From Granulicella sapmiensis (GTDB taxonomy: Bacteria; Acidobacteriota; Terriglobia; Terriglobales; Acidobacteriaceae): a stretch of 64,000 nt of DNA. The notes beneath the pieces were generated by a model. It did no database searches. It saw nothing but the letters and a program-made list of their open reading frames with translations, and was not told the DNA's origin. The position numbers and the translations under genes are program-made. Numbering within the stretch: position 1 is the first letter of the stretch; each line of letters starts with the position of its first letter. Location of the stretch: NCBI GenBank assembly GCA_026225395.1, contig JAMFSR010000024.1, positions 62,001 through 126,000 on the forward strand, in the 5' to 3' direction. Positions 16,151 to 25,784 of this stretch are shown here, one piece after another.

Positions 16151-18706
16151 ATGACGATGCGCGAAGAGTATGAGCGGCGGATGGGTGCGATCCGTCGCGA
16201 CTTCGACACCGGCGGCAACGGTGTGGCCACGGTTGCGGCGCGGTCTACCTTGGTGGATGAGCTGGTAAGCCGGCTGTGGGCTGCTGAAGTAGAAGCCGAT
16301 GCTGCGCTCGCCAAAGGCATGGTGGTTGCTGCGGTGGGTGGTTATGGCCGTGCGCAGCTGTTTCCTTACTCGGATATCGATTTGCTTTTCTGTGCCGAGA
16401 AGGGCGAAGGCGACCGCGCGAAGGATGCAATTCGTCGCGTGTCGCAGGCGTTGTGGGACTGCGGGATGCGCGTTTCGCCGATGACGCGGAAGATCGCGGA
16501 GTGCGAGCGGTTTTCAGCTGAAAATGCGGAGTTTGGGCTGTCGCTGCTGGACCGGCGGATGATTGCGGGCGATGCCGCGGTGTTTGCGAAGCTCGACGAA
16601 AAGGTCCGCGGAAAGATGATGGTGAAGGACGCCAAGGCATTGCGTGGTGAGATCGCTTCGCTGACCAAGGAGCGCCATGCGAAGTACGGCGACACGTTGT
16701 TTCATCTAGAACCGAACATCAAAGACTGCCCCGGCGGCCTGCGGGATGCGAACGTCTGCGGCTGGTTGCGGATGCTCAAGGATGGCGCGTCCGGCGATGG
16801 CGAAGAGTTTGAAGAGGCGTTGGCCTTCCTTGCGGCAACGCGATGTTTTTTGCACTATCGCCATGAGCGCGACGACAATGCGCTGGACTGGCGAGCGCAG
16901 GATGCGGCAGGGGAGCTGTCTGTTGGGTTAGGGCGGGGTCGCAGAGCTGGCGGGGTAGATCCGGCCTACTGGATGCGAGTGTACTTCCGTCATGCACGCG
17001 CTGTGGAGCGTAATCTACTCCGCGAGTTTGAGAACAACGACATGGTGCTGGCGCCCGTCGAGTTGCGCCGCGTGAAGCTGGCGGCGGCAGCTGGGTTTCG
17101 GATCAAAGATGGCCGGTTGGTGCTGGATGCAGCGAGTGTGGCCGATCCTGCGGCTGAGCCTGAGACCGTTCTGGCGATGTTTGCGGCGATGGCGAAGACC
17201 GGGGCACGGCTCGATGCGGAGAGCGAAGAACGAATTGGCGCGGCCATTCCACAGCTTTCGGCGAACCTCGAAGAAGGCCCGGGGCTGTGGCGAAAGCTCT
17301 CGGCGATTTTGACGGGCGAGCGTGCTGGGCTGGCACTGCGTGCCATGCACGCGCTGGGGTTGCTGGAGCTTATTCTGCCGGAGTTCCACGGCATCGATGC
17401 GCTGGTAATCCGCGACGCGTATCACCGCTACACAGTAGATGAACACACGTTTGTGGTGATCGATACGCTGCATGGGCTTGAGGCTGATCCGGGTGTGGGT
17501 GCTCCGGATTGGCGGGTGAAGTTCGGCTCGATGCTGCGGGAGTTGCAGAACCCGGGGCTGCTCTATCTCGCCGCGCTACTGCATGACACAGGCAAGGGGC
17601 GTGCGGGAGATCACCATGCGCTGGAGAGCGCGCGCATGGCCAAGGGTGTGCTCGCAAGGCTGGAGATGGATGCGTACGACGCGGCGCTGGTGCTGCGGCT
17701 GATTGAGGCCCATCTGGAGATGTCGGCTGCGCTGCGGCGGGATATCTTCGACGCGGATACGGTGCGTGGCTTCGCAGGGCGCGTGCAGACGCATGAGCTG
17801 TTGCGAATGCTCACGCTGTTCACCTACGCAGACATTCAGGCAGTGCATCCGGATGCGCTCACACCCTGGAAGGCTGAGAACCTCTGGCGGCTTTCCATGA
17901 ACGCGGCCAATCAGTTGGATCGCAACGTCGATGAAGAGCGTGTGCATACAGGCGGCAAGGACGAGCGCATTGTGCGTGTGCTGGCGTTGCTGCCCGGAGC
18001 ACAGAAGGAAGCGGAACGGTTTCTCGAAGGGTTTCCGGAGCGATACCTGAAAACACGGGCGCCGGAGGCGATTCGGCAGCACTTTGAGATGACGACCAGG
18101 TTCGAGGAAGAGCCGTTCCAGATTGTGTTTCAGCACGGGGCGGCTATGAGCGAGATCACGCTTGTGACGCGAGACCGTCCCCGGCTGTTTGCCGGCATGG
18201 CGGCTGCGCTGGCGGCATGGGGCATGAACGTCGTAACGGCAGACGCTTATGCGAACGCGGCCGGGGTAGTAGTGGATAGCTTTCGGTTCACGGACACCTT
18301 TCGGACGCTGGAGCTAAACGTCAGCGAGCGGGACCGGTTTGTGGCAAGCGTGCGGGATCTGGTGGCGGGGAAGATTTCGGTGGAGAAGATGTTGAGCGGG
18401 CGTCGGCGTGGCAAGCGCAAAGCGCCACGGGTCACCGTGACGACGAAGATCGATTTCGATGAGACGGCTTCGAGCCACAGCACACTGATGCAGGTGGTGG
18501 CGCAGGACGTCCCCGGGTTGTTGCGGGCAATGAGCGTGACGCTCAGCGCGCTCGGGCATAATGTCGAAGTGGCGCTGGTGGACACCGAGGGCGAGACAGC
18601 TATCGACGTGTTTTACCTGACGCATGGCGGGCACCAGTTGAACAAAGCGCAGGAAACCGAGCTGAGCACCGCGTTGCTCGAGGCGATTGCCGAAAATGCC
18701 CGGTAA
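16151..18706 (+). CDS. glnD: [Protein-PII] uridylyltransferase / uridylyl-removing enzyme
   Basis: A bifunctional GlnD of about 851 residues. The nucleotidyltransferase motif VGGYGRAQLFPYSDIDLLF lies about 60-80 residues in, the GlnE/GlnD linker region follows, and an HD domain is marked by YHRYTVDEHT and LLHDTGKGRAGDHH. Two C-terminal ACT domains (about residues 680-755 and 795-851) sense glutamine. It transfers UMP to the PII T-loop tyrosine when glutamine is low and removes it when glutamine is high. The ATG at 16151 is preferred over an upstream TTG at 16088. It probably forms an operon with glnB, 71 bases upstream. Confidence 0.93.
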   Translation: MTMREEYERRMGAIRRDFDTGGNGVATVAARSTLVDELVSRLWAAEVEADAALAKGMVVAAVGGYGRAQLFPYSDIDLLFCAEKGEGDRAKDAIRRVSQALWDCGMRVSPMTRKIAECERFSAENAEFGLSLLDRRMIAGDAAVFAKLDEKVRGKMMVKDAKALRGEIASLTKERHAKYGDTLFHLEPNIKDCPGGLRDANVCGWLRMLKDGASGDGEEFEEALAFLAATRCFLHYRHERDDNALDWRAQDAAGELSVGLGRGRRAGGVDPAYWMRVYFRHARAVERNLLREFENNDMVLAPVELRRVKLAAAAGFRIKDGRLVLDAASVADPAAEPETVLAMFAAMAKTGARLDAESEERIGAAIPQLSANLEEGPGLWRKLSAILTGERAGLALRAMHALGLLELILPEFHGIDALVIRDAYHRYTVDEHTFVVIDTLHGLEADPGVGAPDWRVKFGSMLRELQNPGLLYLAALLHDTGKGRAGDHHALESARMAKGVLARLEMDAYDAALVLRLIEAHLEMSAALRRDIFDADTVRGFAGRVQTHELLRMLTLFTYADIQAVHPDALTPWKAENLWRLSMNAANQLDRNVDEERVHTGGKDERIVRVLALLPGAQKEAERFLEGFPERYLKTRAPEAIRQHFEMTTRFEEEPFQIVFQHGAAMSEITLVTRDRPRLFAGMAAALAAWGMNVVTADAYANAAGVVVDSFRFTDTFRTLELNVSERDRFVASVRDLVAGKISVEKMLSGRRRGKRKAPRVTVTTKIDFDETASSHSTLMQVVAQDVPGLLRAMSVTLSALGHNVEVALVDTEGETAIDVFYLTHGGHQLNKAQETELSTALLEAIAENAR

Positions 18707-18717
18707 CGTTGCCTGAG

Positions 18718-19482
18718 ATGGAGAGGACGGTTTCCTTGGTCGGGAAGAGATGTGCGGTGCTGGTGGGGTTTGCAGGTACAGCTTTGGCTGGAGCGCAGGG
18801 CAGGGCGAAGACGGTGCATCCGCCGAAGCAGGCGATGAACTGCAGCCGGGTGGAGTTTGAAGGAGATGTTAAGGCGGGCGAGGGGTTCGAAAGGGTCTTT
18901 GCGCCGGGTTTGAAGTTTTATCTGGAGCCGCTGAAGTCTGGCTGGATTGTGCGAGTCTTAGCGGCCGAGGAACCCCGAGGATCTCACGACTACGCGGAGC
19001 TGGCCACACCACCGTACCGCTCGGTCAACCCGTTACTAATTAGTACTGACTGGAGCTTCCGGGCTCAGGATGCGTTGGCGTGGAACCCGCGCCGGTTCCG
19101 CTATGCGGAGAGCCGGGAGGTTTTTCGGCGGCTGGCGGCAGTGTATGACAAGGTGATGGCCGGCGATGCGGCAAGCTCTGCCAGGGCGGCAGAGCTTGTG
19201 TCCACGCAGCCGGAAGGCACGTTCCAGATTCTGGATGCGAAACTGGTGCCCGGGCTCGCAGACCAGGCGCAGATGGCCGCGACGGTGGCCTCGCACTTGG
19301 CAGAGACCCCGCACGAGGTGGACCAGGCGCAGACGCCTTCGCCGTTAGGTCATGTCGAAGAGATACGTTTTCGAGTAAATCTGGAGCTTTTGACAGGTGT
19401 ACCGGGAAATAAAGGGCTGAAAATAGAAAAAATGTTTTGTTCGGCCCAACCGGCAGCGTTTCCGGTGCATCCCACGAAGTGA
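18718..19482 (+). CDS. Secreted hypothetical protein downstream of glnD
   Basis: About 254 residues with an N-terminal signal-like segment (CAVLVGFAGTALAGAQG) and no further membrane segment. The body begins CSRVEFEGDVKAG and contains FYLEPLKSGWIVRV and HDYAELATPPYR, typical of an uncharacterised exported beta-rich domain. The C-terminal part lists EIRFRVNLELLTG and ends near a lone cysteine. It starts 12 bases after the glnD stop, so it may be cotranscribed. No function can be assigned. Confidence 0.65.
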   Translation: MERTVSLVGKRCAVLVGFAGTALAGAQGRAKTVHPPKQAMNCSRVEFEGDVKAGEGFERVFAPGLKFYLEPLKSGWIVRVLAAEEPRGSHDYAELATPPYRSVNPLLISTDWSFRAQDALAWNPRRFRYAESREVFRRLAAVYDKVMAGDAASSARAAELVSTQPEGTFQILDAKLVPGLADQAQMAATVASHLAETPHEVDQAQTPSPLGHVEEIRFRVNLELLTGVPGNKGLKIEKMFCSAQPAAFPVHPTK

Positions 19483-19562
19483 ACAAGAAATAGTTAGCGG
19501 AGCCGGAGCCTGATGTATTTCGGTATCCGTTAGTGCTGGACAAGGGCCGTATACTCAGGTTT

Positions 19563-20180
19563 ATGAGCATTAATTCAAACCAAACGACGACCAATGGGCG
19601 GCCCACGGGAACGCCTCAGCACAATGACCGTTACATTTTCGGAACGCTGGACAGTTTTGGCAAGAATCGCGAGAAGGTTTCAGAGGTAAGTTGGGGTGCG
19701 CATCAGCCGGAAGGCGTCGTCCTGGCTTCCATGGATGCGGCAATCAACTGGGTCCGCAAGAATTCAGTATGGCCAATGACGTTTGGATTGGCATGTTGCG
19801 CGATCGAGATGATGTCGATGGGTGGTTCGCGGTACGATATCGCGCGGTTTGGAGCAGAGGTCTTTCGGCCGTCGCCGCGGCAGAGCGATCTGATGATCAT
19901 TGCCGGCAGGGTTTCGCAAAAGATGGCGCCGGTGATCCGCCGGCTGTACGAGCAAATGCCGGAGCCCAAGTGGGTAATCTCCATGGGGGCGTGTGCCACC
20001 TCCGGAGGCGTTTTTAACAACTACGCCCTACTGCAGGGCGTAAACCAGGTCATCCCGGTGGACGTGTACGTGCCGGGTTGTCCCCCACGTCCCGAGCAGC
20101 TGCTGTATGCCATCACACTGCTTCAGGAGAAGATTCAGGGCAGTCGTGGAACGGTGAAGCAGACGTTGAATTTGGCTTAG
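19563..20180 (+). CDS. nuoB: NADH-quinone oxidoreductase subunit B, orphan copy
   Basis: A 205-residue NuoB/NQO6 protein that carries the N2 [4Fe-4S] cluster of complex I. The cluster cysteines are in [17 protein letters not shown] and [10 protein letters not shown], all present. It has a Thr/Asn-rich N-terminal extension of about 25 residues before DRYIFGTLD. None of nuoA, C, D or other complex I genes adjoins; the neighbours are a secreted protein and ompA-like gene. It may be a second, unlinked copy or a subunit of a modified complex. The ATG at 19563 is chosen over an upstream in-frame codon because homology begins after it. Confidence 0.9.
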   Translation: MSINSNQTTTNGRPTGTPQHNDRYIFGTLDSFGKNREKVSEVSWGAHQPEGVVLASMDAAINWVRKNSVWPMTFGLACCAIEMMSMGGSRYDIARFGAEVFRPSPRQSDLMIIAGRVSQKMAPVIRRLYEQMPEPKWVISMGACATSGGVFNNYALLQGVNQVIPVDVYVPGCPPRPEQLLYAITLLQEKIQGSRGTVKQTLNLA

Positions 20181-20473
20181 TGGAAGGTTTCGAATTTTGT
20201 TTTACGGGAAGCAACAGAAGTAACTAGCAGGGTTCCCGGAATTGGAATAATGATTGTTCTTCGGCTTGGCTGGCTCCATATTGCTTATGCAGAGCATCGA
20301 AGAAGTGGATTGTATATATTTGGTTTACCGTGCTGATTTTTCTGCACTTAAGAGACATCTGCGGTACACTTTTGGGGAATTCAACATTGACAACGAACCG
20401 TAGTTTCGCGTCGAGTTCGCAGCGTTTTTCAGGATTTATTGGTTTTCAGGTTTACTAAGTGGAGGATTTTCGA
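20181..20473 (+). promoter_or_regulatory. Candidate promoter region of the OmpA-like gene
   Basis: In this 293-base AT-richer gap a TACACT (20365-20370) lies 17 bases after CTGCAC (20342-20347), a weak fit to a sigma-70 promoter. GGAGG at 20461-20465 is the ribosome site of the next gene. The -35 match is poor, so only the location is suggested. Confidence 0.3.
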
Positions 20474-22150
20474 ATGTCTCATCGCCCGTTTCGCAGTATC
20501 GGCCGGTTTTTGCTGGCTGCATGTGCGGTCAGTTTTGGAGTTGCGAGCCTAAGCGCGCAAACAGCGCCTGTGGCTGGCACAACTGCCCCCAGCGGGCCTA
20601 ACCCCTCTCGTGTGGATATCTTCATGGGCTACTCGTACTTCGGCGCCCATGGCCAGGTTAAGCCCGCGGGTATCCCCTTCTCGTCAGTTGACGAAGGCGC
20701 GATTTTGAGCGGAGCCTACTACTTTAACAAGTATGCCGGTTTTGAAGTCAACGGTATGTTCAACCCCAACGGCCAGAATGACGGCTTGTTTGCGGGTTAT
20801 GCCGGACCGATCTTCCGCGCTCCCATGCAGAACTTTACGCTTTTCGCCCACGGACTGGTTGGCGGCGTTCGTATCGGTGGACCGAACAGCGATGTTCCGG
20901 CGACTGACGAGCATGAGCCCTACACCTGGGGCGCTGGCCTGGTTGCTGGCGGCGGTATGGACTATGACCTGCCGTGGTTCAACCATCGGTTCGGCCTGCG
21001 CGTGTTCGAGGCTGACTATCGCTACACCCATGTGGACTACGGCCCGGCGACGACCATTCCTACGGGCGGCGTTCTTGGCGGTCGTGCAAACCTGGGCGCA
21101 GCTGAGTTGAGCTCGGGCATCCTGCTGCACTTCGGCCACATCATTCCTCCTCCTCCCATCACCTATGCCTGCGCTGTTACCGCTCCGACCGGAACGATCT
21201 ATCCGGGCGACGTTGTGACGATCACCGGCACTCCTGGTGCGGTGGACCCGAAGAAGACTGTAACGTACAGCTGGACTTCGGATAGCGGACCGGTTTCGGG
21301 TACATCGAGCGTTGCCAGCGTCGATACGAAGACGCTTGCTGCCGGCACCTACACCGTCAAGGGCCATGTGTCGGAAGGCATGAAGCCTGGTCAGTTCGCT
21401 GATTGCTCGGCGCAGTTCACCGTAACGGCCTTCGAGCCTCCCACCGTTGGTTGCTCGGCGAATCCGTCGACGGTCAATGTTGGCGATCCTTCGACCATCA
21501 CCGCTGCAGGCGTCAGCCCGCAGAACCGTCCTCTGACCTACAGCTATAGCGCTACGGCTGGTTCGATCAGCGGCAACACCTCCACGGCTACTCTCTCGAC
21601 GAGCGGCGTTGCTCCGGGCACGATTACTGTGACCTGCAACACTGTTGACGACAAGGGCCAGTCGGCTTCGCAGCAGACGACAGTGACGGTTTCCGCCCCT
21701 GTGATTGCAGCGGCACCGATTGTCACCAAGCAGCTCTGCGAGATCACCTTCGACCGCGACAAGAAGCGTCCGACGCGTGTGGACAATGAAGCCAAGGCTT
21801 GCCTTGACGACATCGCCCTCAGCGCACAGCGCGATCCGCAGGCGAAGCTGGCCATCACCGGCAACTCCGCTCCCGTCCCGGAAGTCCACCACAAGCACCA
21901 CGAGGACTTGGCAACGAAGTTTGCTGCTGAACGGGCTGTCAACACGAAGGCCTACCTCGTAACCGAAAAGGGTGTCGATGCTTCTCGCATCGAAGTCTTC
22001 ACTGGCTCGACCGGCACGAACACCGCCGATACGACCATCATCCCGACCGGTGCAACGTTGGATACGACCGGCCTAACCCCTGTGGACGAGACCGCTGTCA
22101 AGGCGATTCCCCGCAAGGCGCTCGGTGAGAAGCATCATCACAAGAAGTAG
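20474..22150 (+). CDS. OmpA-like outer membrane protein with Ig-like repeats
   Basis: About 558 residues. A signal peptide ends at SLSAQ; a beta-barrel of about 180 residues follows (from RVDIFMGYSYFG to GILLHFGH). Two Ig/PKD-like repeats with CAVTAPTGTIYPGDVVTITG and CSANPSTVNVGDPSTITA headers come next. The C-terminal OmpA/MotB-type peptidoglycan domain starts CEITFDRDKKRPTRVDNEAKACLDDIA and contains FAAERAVNTKAYLV. A His-rich insertion (VHHKHHED) and a His/Lys tail are unusual. The ATG is set by GGAGG eight bases before it. It likely tethers the outer membrane to the wall and is probably highly expressed, given its strong terminator. Confidence 0.85.
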   Translation: MSHRPFRSIGRFLLAACAVSFGVASLSAQTAPVAGTTAPSGPNPSRVDIFMGYSYFGAHGQVKPAGIPFSSVDEGAILSGAYYFNKYAGFEVNGMFNPNGQNDGLFAGYAGPIFRAPMQNFTLFAHGLVGGVRIGGPNSDVPATDEHEPYTWGAGLVAGGGMDYDLPWFNHRFGLRVFEADYRYTHVDYGPATTIPTGGVLGGRANLGAAELSSGILLHFGHIIPPPPITYACAVTAPTGTIYPGDVVTITGTPGAVDPKKTVTYSWTSDSGPVSGTSSVASVDTKTLAAGTYTVKGHVSEGMKPGQFADCSAQFTVTAFEPPTVGCSANPSTVNVGDPSTITAAGVSPQNRPLTYSYSATAGSISGNTSTATLSTSGVAPGTITVTCNTVDDKGQSASQQTTVTVSAPVIAAAPIVTKQLCEITFDRDKKRPTRVDNEAKACLDDIALSAQRDPQAKLAITGNSAPVPEVHHKHHEDLATKFAAERAVNTKAYLVTEKGVDASRIEVFTGSTGTNTADTTIIPTGATLDTTGLTPVDETAVKAIPRKALGEKHHHKK

Positions 22151-22161
22151 TCTTTACTAAC

Positions 22162-22196
22162 CGATGGCCGGCTGGGCGACCCCCAGCCGGCCATCG
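22162..22196 (+). terminator. Rho-independent terminator of the OmpA-like gene
   Basis: A perfect 15-bp GC-rich stem (arms 22162-22176 and 22182-22196) with a five-base loop, followed by CATTTT, lies 12 bases after the ompA-like stop. Confidence 0.85.
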
Positions 22197-22367
22197 CATT
22201 TTAAGAAGTATGGGTAGCGTTTTGACGGCTGTACTCTGAGCAGCTCGATGCCTCGCGTGAAGGAGGTACCTTTCGTGGGGCGGAGAGCCTTGGCCGGGAA
22301 GGATGCGGTGCTGCAAACCGCATCATAAGACGATACCCTTATCTATAGGAGCGAGTGGACAAGCGAA

Positions 22368-24383
22368 ATGAAATGGCGGATGTTGCGGGGCCTTGGTGTG
22401 TCGATGTTGTGGTTGGGAGCGGTTTCCGCAGTTTCGCACGCGATGTCGTGGTTCCCCATGGGCCCTTTTGGAGGGGACGCGCGCTCGTTTGCCGCCGATC
22501 CCGCTGATACGGAGCACCTGTATCTGGGAACGGAAACGGGCTGGCTTTATGAGTCGCACAATGGCGGTGACAGCTGGAGCCGGGTTTCGCAGATCGGCAA
22601 GCGGGACGATCTTGTCCTGAAGAATATTCTGATCGATCCAAGGAATCCGAAGCACATCATCGTGGGCGTATTTAAGTTTGACAAGCCGGACGGCGGCATC
22701 TTCATCAGCGATGACAGCGGCAGAACCTGGTATGAACAGGCGCAGACGAGTGGTCAGTCGGTACGTTCCATGGCGCGTTCTGTTTCCAATCCGGACGAGA
22801 TCGTTGCGGGTACGCTGACAGGGATCTATCGCAGCACGGACAACGGTGTTCACTGGGCATTGATCAGTCCGGCGGGAAGTTCTGAGATTCATGAAGTGGA
22901 GTCGTTGGCAATCGATCCGGTCAACCCGCAGGTCATCTATGCGGGAACCTGGCATCTGCCATGGAAGACTGTCGATGGAGGAGAGCACTGGGACACGATT
23001 AAGAAAGGCATCATCGATGACTCGGATGTGTTTTCGATCATCGTCGATCCTTCGAAGCCGAAGATTGTCTACGCCAGTGCGTGCTCGGGCATTTACAAAA
23101 GCACCGATGCGGCTTTTCAGTTCAAGAAGATTACGGGCATCCCGTCGAGCGCGCGCCGGACCCGGAAACTGCTGCAGGATCCGAATTATCCGGAGACGGT
23201 GTACGCCGGAACGACCGAGGGCTTATATAAGACGATCGATGGCGGCGAGAGCTTTATCCCGATGACCGGACCGAATGTCATCGTGAACGATGTGTATGTC
23301 GATCCGAAGAATTCGAACCATGTGTTGCTGGCGACGGACCGGGGCGGCGTGCTGAGCAGCTTAGACGGCGGAGTTGCGTTCCAGCCTTCGAACGTAGGGT
23401 TCACGTCGCGTCAGATTTCAGCGTATGCGTCGGACTCCCACAGCCTGGCGACGATTTACGTTGGGGTGGTGAATGACAAGGCCACCGGGGGTGTGTTTCA
23501 AAGCGTGGATGGCGGGCTGAGCTGGCAGCAGCGAAGTGAAGGGTTGGGCGGACGCGATATCTTCAGCCTGATCTCGACGCCGGCGGGGACTCTGCTGGCG
23601 GGAACGGCACATGGGATCTTCCGTCTGAGTGACACGGGATGGGTGGATTCGAGCACGGTGATTGCGGCGTACGTCCCCAGGACTGTGGCAGTGAAGCCGG
23701 TTGCAAAGTCGAAGGTCCCGGTGCGAGGCGCGCCGAAGACGGTTGCGGTTCCGGCGACGGAGATAACATCGCCAAGTTCGTCGGCGGGCCTCGATTCGAT
23801 TGTCTATGCACTGGTTGGAGACGGTGACCTGATCTATACCGGTACGTCCCGTGGATTGTTGCGGTCGGCCGATGATGGGAACTCGTGGATGCCGGTGAGC
23901 ACGCTGAAGATGCCGGAGACCCATTTTGTGGCGACACATGACTCGATGGTGCTGGCCGCAGGGTTGCGGCGGATTTCGCTCTCGATGGATGGCGGCATGA
24001 AGTGGGACGCGGTCGCCCTGCCGGAGGATCTGACGCAGATTTCGTCAATTGCGATCGATGAGCTGAAGAACCTCTGGGTGGGTGGAACCGAGGGAGTGTA
24101 TTACTCGACCGACTATGGGTTGACGTGGAAGACGCTGCACAACCTGTATGTGACGCAGGTGAGCAGCATCTACTTCGATGCAGCGTCGCACCAGGTGCTG
24201 GTGACCTCGGCGAGCCAGAAGTTTGCGTTTGGAGTGCATCTGCCGGATTACAAGGTGACTGCCTGGGACACGAACTGGAGCCTGCGGTTTGTGCGTCCGG
24301 TGGGCGACCACTTGATCGGCGCGACAATGTTTGACGGCATGGTCTTGCAGCCGCGTATGGTGGCTACGGAGATCGCAAAGTAG
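22368..24383 (+). CDS. Secreted BNR/Asp-box beta-propeller protein (Ycf48/sortilin-like)
   Basis: A 671-residue protein with a signal segment (about residues 1-25). The rest is a run of beta-propeller blades with Asp-box elements such as SHNGGDSWSR, SDDSGRTWYE, STDNGVHWAL, TVDGGEHWDT, TIDGGESFIP, SLDGGVAFQP, SVDGGLSWQQ, SADDGNSWMP, SMDGGMKWDA and STDYGLTWKT. A low-complexity Pro/Lys/Val/Ala linker near residues 435-475 splits the propeller into two parts. Asp-box propellers appear in sialidases, sortilins and Ycf48-type assembly factors, but no sialidase catalytic arginine triad is evident. Export to periplasm or surface is likely; function unknown. Confidence 0.8.
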   Translation: MKWRMLRGLGVSMLWLGAVSAVSHAMSWFPMGPFGGDARSFAADPADTEHLYLGTETGWLYESHNGGDSWSRVSQIGKRDDLVLKNILIDPRNPKHIIVGVFKFDKPDGGIFISDDSGRTWYEQAQTSGQSVRSMARSVSNPDEIVAGTLTGIYRSTDNGVHWALISPAGSSEIHEVESLAIDPVNPQVIYAGTWHLPWKTVDGGEHWDTIKKGIIDDSDVFSIIVDPSKPKIVYASACSGIYKSTDAAFQFKKITGIPSSARRTRKLLQDPNYPETVYAGTTEGLYKTIDGGESFIPMTGPNVIVNDVYVDPKNSNHVLLATDRGGVLSSLDGGVAFQPSNVGFTSRQISAYASDSHSLATIYVGVVNDKATGGVFQSVDGGLSWQQRSEGLGGRDIFSLISTPAGTLLAGTAHGIFRLSDTGWVDSSTVIAAYVPRTVAVKPVAKSKVPVRGAPKTVAVPATEITSPSSSAGLDSIVYALVGDGDLIYTGTSRGLLRSADDGNSWMPVSTLKMPETHFVATHDSMVLAAGLRRISLSMDGGMKWDAVALPEDLTQISSIAIDELKNLWVGGTEGVYYSTDYGLTWKTLHNLYVTQVSSIYFDAASHQVLVTSASQKFAFGVHLPDYKVTAWDTNWSLRFVRPVGDHLIGATMFDGMVLQPRMVATEIAK

Positions 24384-24418
24384 CGCTACAGCTGCGAGGC
24401 GAGGTCTAGAATAGTGGT

Positions 24419-25570
24419 ATGACTTCCGAGACGGTCAACGCGCGCCCGAGACACTCTTTCCAAACCAGCGATCCGGCTCTTGAACCCATTGCCGAGAAGG
24501 TGCAACGCGGCGAACGGCTGAACTTCGACGACGGCGTCGCGCTGTATCGCAGCGGCGACATTCTGGCCGTCGGCTGGATGGCGAACCTGGTTCGCGAGCG
24601 TCTGCATGGCGATGTGGCCTACTTCAACGTCAACCGGCATATCAATCCGACCAACGTATGCGTGGCCTCGTGCAGGCTGTGTGCGTTCGGGCGCAAGAAG
24701 GGCGCGGCCGACACGTACACGATGGCGCTCGAAGAAGCGTGGGAGACTGCGGGCAAAGGACTGACGGAAGCGGTCACCGAGTTCCATATCGTTGGTGGTC
24801 TGCATCCCGATCTTCCGTTCGAGTACTTCATGGACCTTGTAAGCGGGTTGAAGGAACGCTATCCGCAGGTACACATCAAAGCGTTCACCATGGTCGAGAT
24901 TGCTTTCCTTGCCAAGCGCGGGAAGATGACCATTGAAGAGGCGCTGGTGAAGATGAAAGCGGCGGGCGTTGATTCCTGCCCTGGTGGTGGGGCGGAGATC
25001 TTTGCCGACCGTGTGCGGCATATTATCTGCGACCACAAGATCGATGGCGGCGAGTGGCTGGAGACGGCGCGACTGACGCACAAGGCCGGTTTGCGGTCGA
25101 ATGCGACGATGCTTTACGGGCACATCGAGAACGATGAAGACCGCGTAGACCACATGCTGCGACTGCGCGAAGTGCAGGATGAGACTGGTGGTTTCCAGAC
25201 GTTCATTCCGTTGAGTTTCCATCCGGAGAATACGGCACTGGGGCATCTGCCGAAGTCGACCGGGATGCTGGATATCCAGCAGATTGCTGTGGGGCGGTTG
25301 CTGTTGGACAACTTTGCGCATATCAAGAGCTACTGGCAGATGGTGACGCCCAAGATGGCGCAGATTTCGCTGCGGTTCGGGGCTGACGATATCGATGGCA
25401 CGGTGATCGAAGAGAAGATCTATCACGACGCCGGGGCCAAGACGCCTCAGGGTTTGCGGCGGCAGGATCTTGTGCGGCTGATTACGGAAGCGGGTCGCGT
25501 GCCGTTTGAACGGGATACGCTGTACCGGGCTGTAACTCGGGGAGAGAACAGCTTTACGGTGGCGGTTTAG
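24419..25570 (+). CDS. mqnE: Aminodeoxyfutalosine synthase (radical SAM)
   Basis: A 383-residue radical SAM enzyme with the CX3CX2C cluster motif at Cys81, Cys85 and Cys88 (NVCVASCRLCAFGR). GGLHPDLPFEYF, GGGAEIFAD and MLYGHIE are diagnostic blocks of the MqnE/MqnC/CofH group, and the C-terminal IYHDAGAKTPQG plus AGRVPFERDTLY point to MqnE. MqnE joins the product of MqnA to S-adenosylmethionine to form aminofutalosine, an early step of futalosine-dependent menaquinone synthesis. Other mqn genes are not adjacent. Confidence 0.88.
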   Translation: MTSETVNARPRHSFQTSDPALEPIAEKVQRGERLNFDDGVALYRSGDILAVGWMANLVRERLHGDVAYFNVNRHINPTNVCVASCRLCAFGRKKGAADTYTMALEEAWETAGKGLTEAVTEFHIVGGLHPDLPFEYFMDLVSGLKERYPQVHIKAFTMVEIAFLAKRGKMTIEEALVKMKAAGVDSCPGGGAEIFADRVRHIICDHKIDGGEWLETARLTHKAGLRSNATMLYGHIENDEDRVDHMLRLREVQDETGGFQTFIPLSFHPENTALGHLPKSTGMLDIQQIAVGRLLLDNFAHIKSYWQMVTPKMAQISLRFGADDIDGTVIEEKIYHDAGAKTPQGLRRQDLVRLITEAGRVPFERDTLYRAVTRGENSFTVAV

Positions 25571-25784
25571 GCTATCCGCGCCCCCCTCCCCCCGGATACT
25601 TTTCGGGCTAAAGTCCAGAGCAGATTGCGGTTAGCCGCGGACTTGTTGAAGTCTCCTCGCGCTTTTTCCTAAAGTTGATGTGTTTTGCCTGTTTCTATTA
25701 TCTCAAGTTGAGATGGGTAATTGTGCCAGGAAAATTCTCTTTGATTTCAGCGACTTGAGCGGTTTGGGGGCTTGACAGGTTTTG

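Noticed and set aside
20684..21901. Long antisense frame in the OmpA-like gene
   Set aside because: Arg-rich shadow frame; the sense frame has signal peptide, ribosome site and OmpA domain.
24386..25426. Antisense frame over mqnE
   Set aside because: Shadow of a gene with a full radical SAM motif set.
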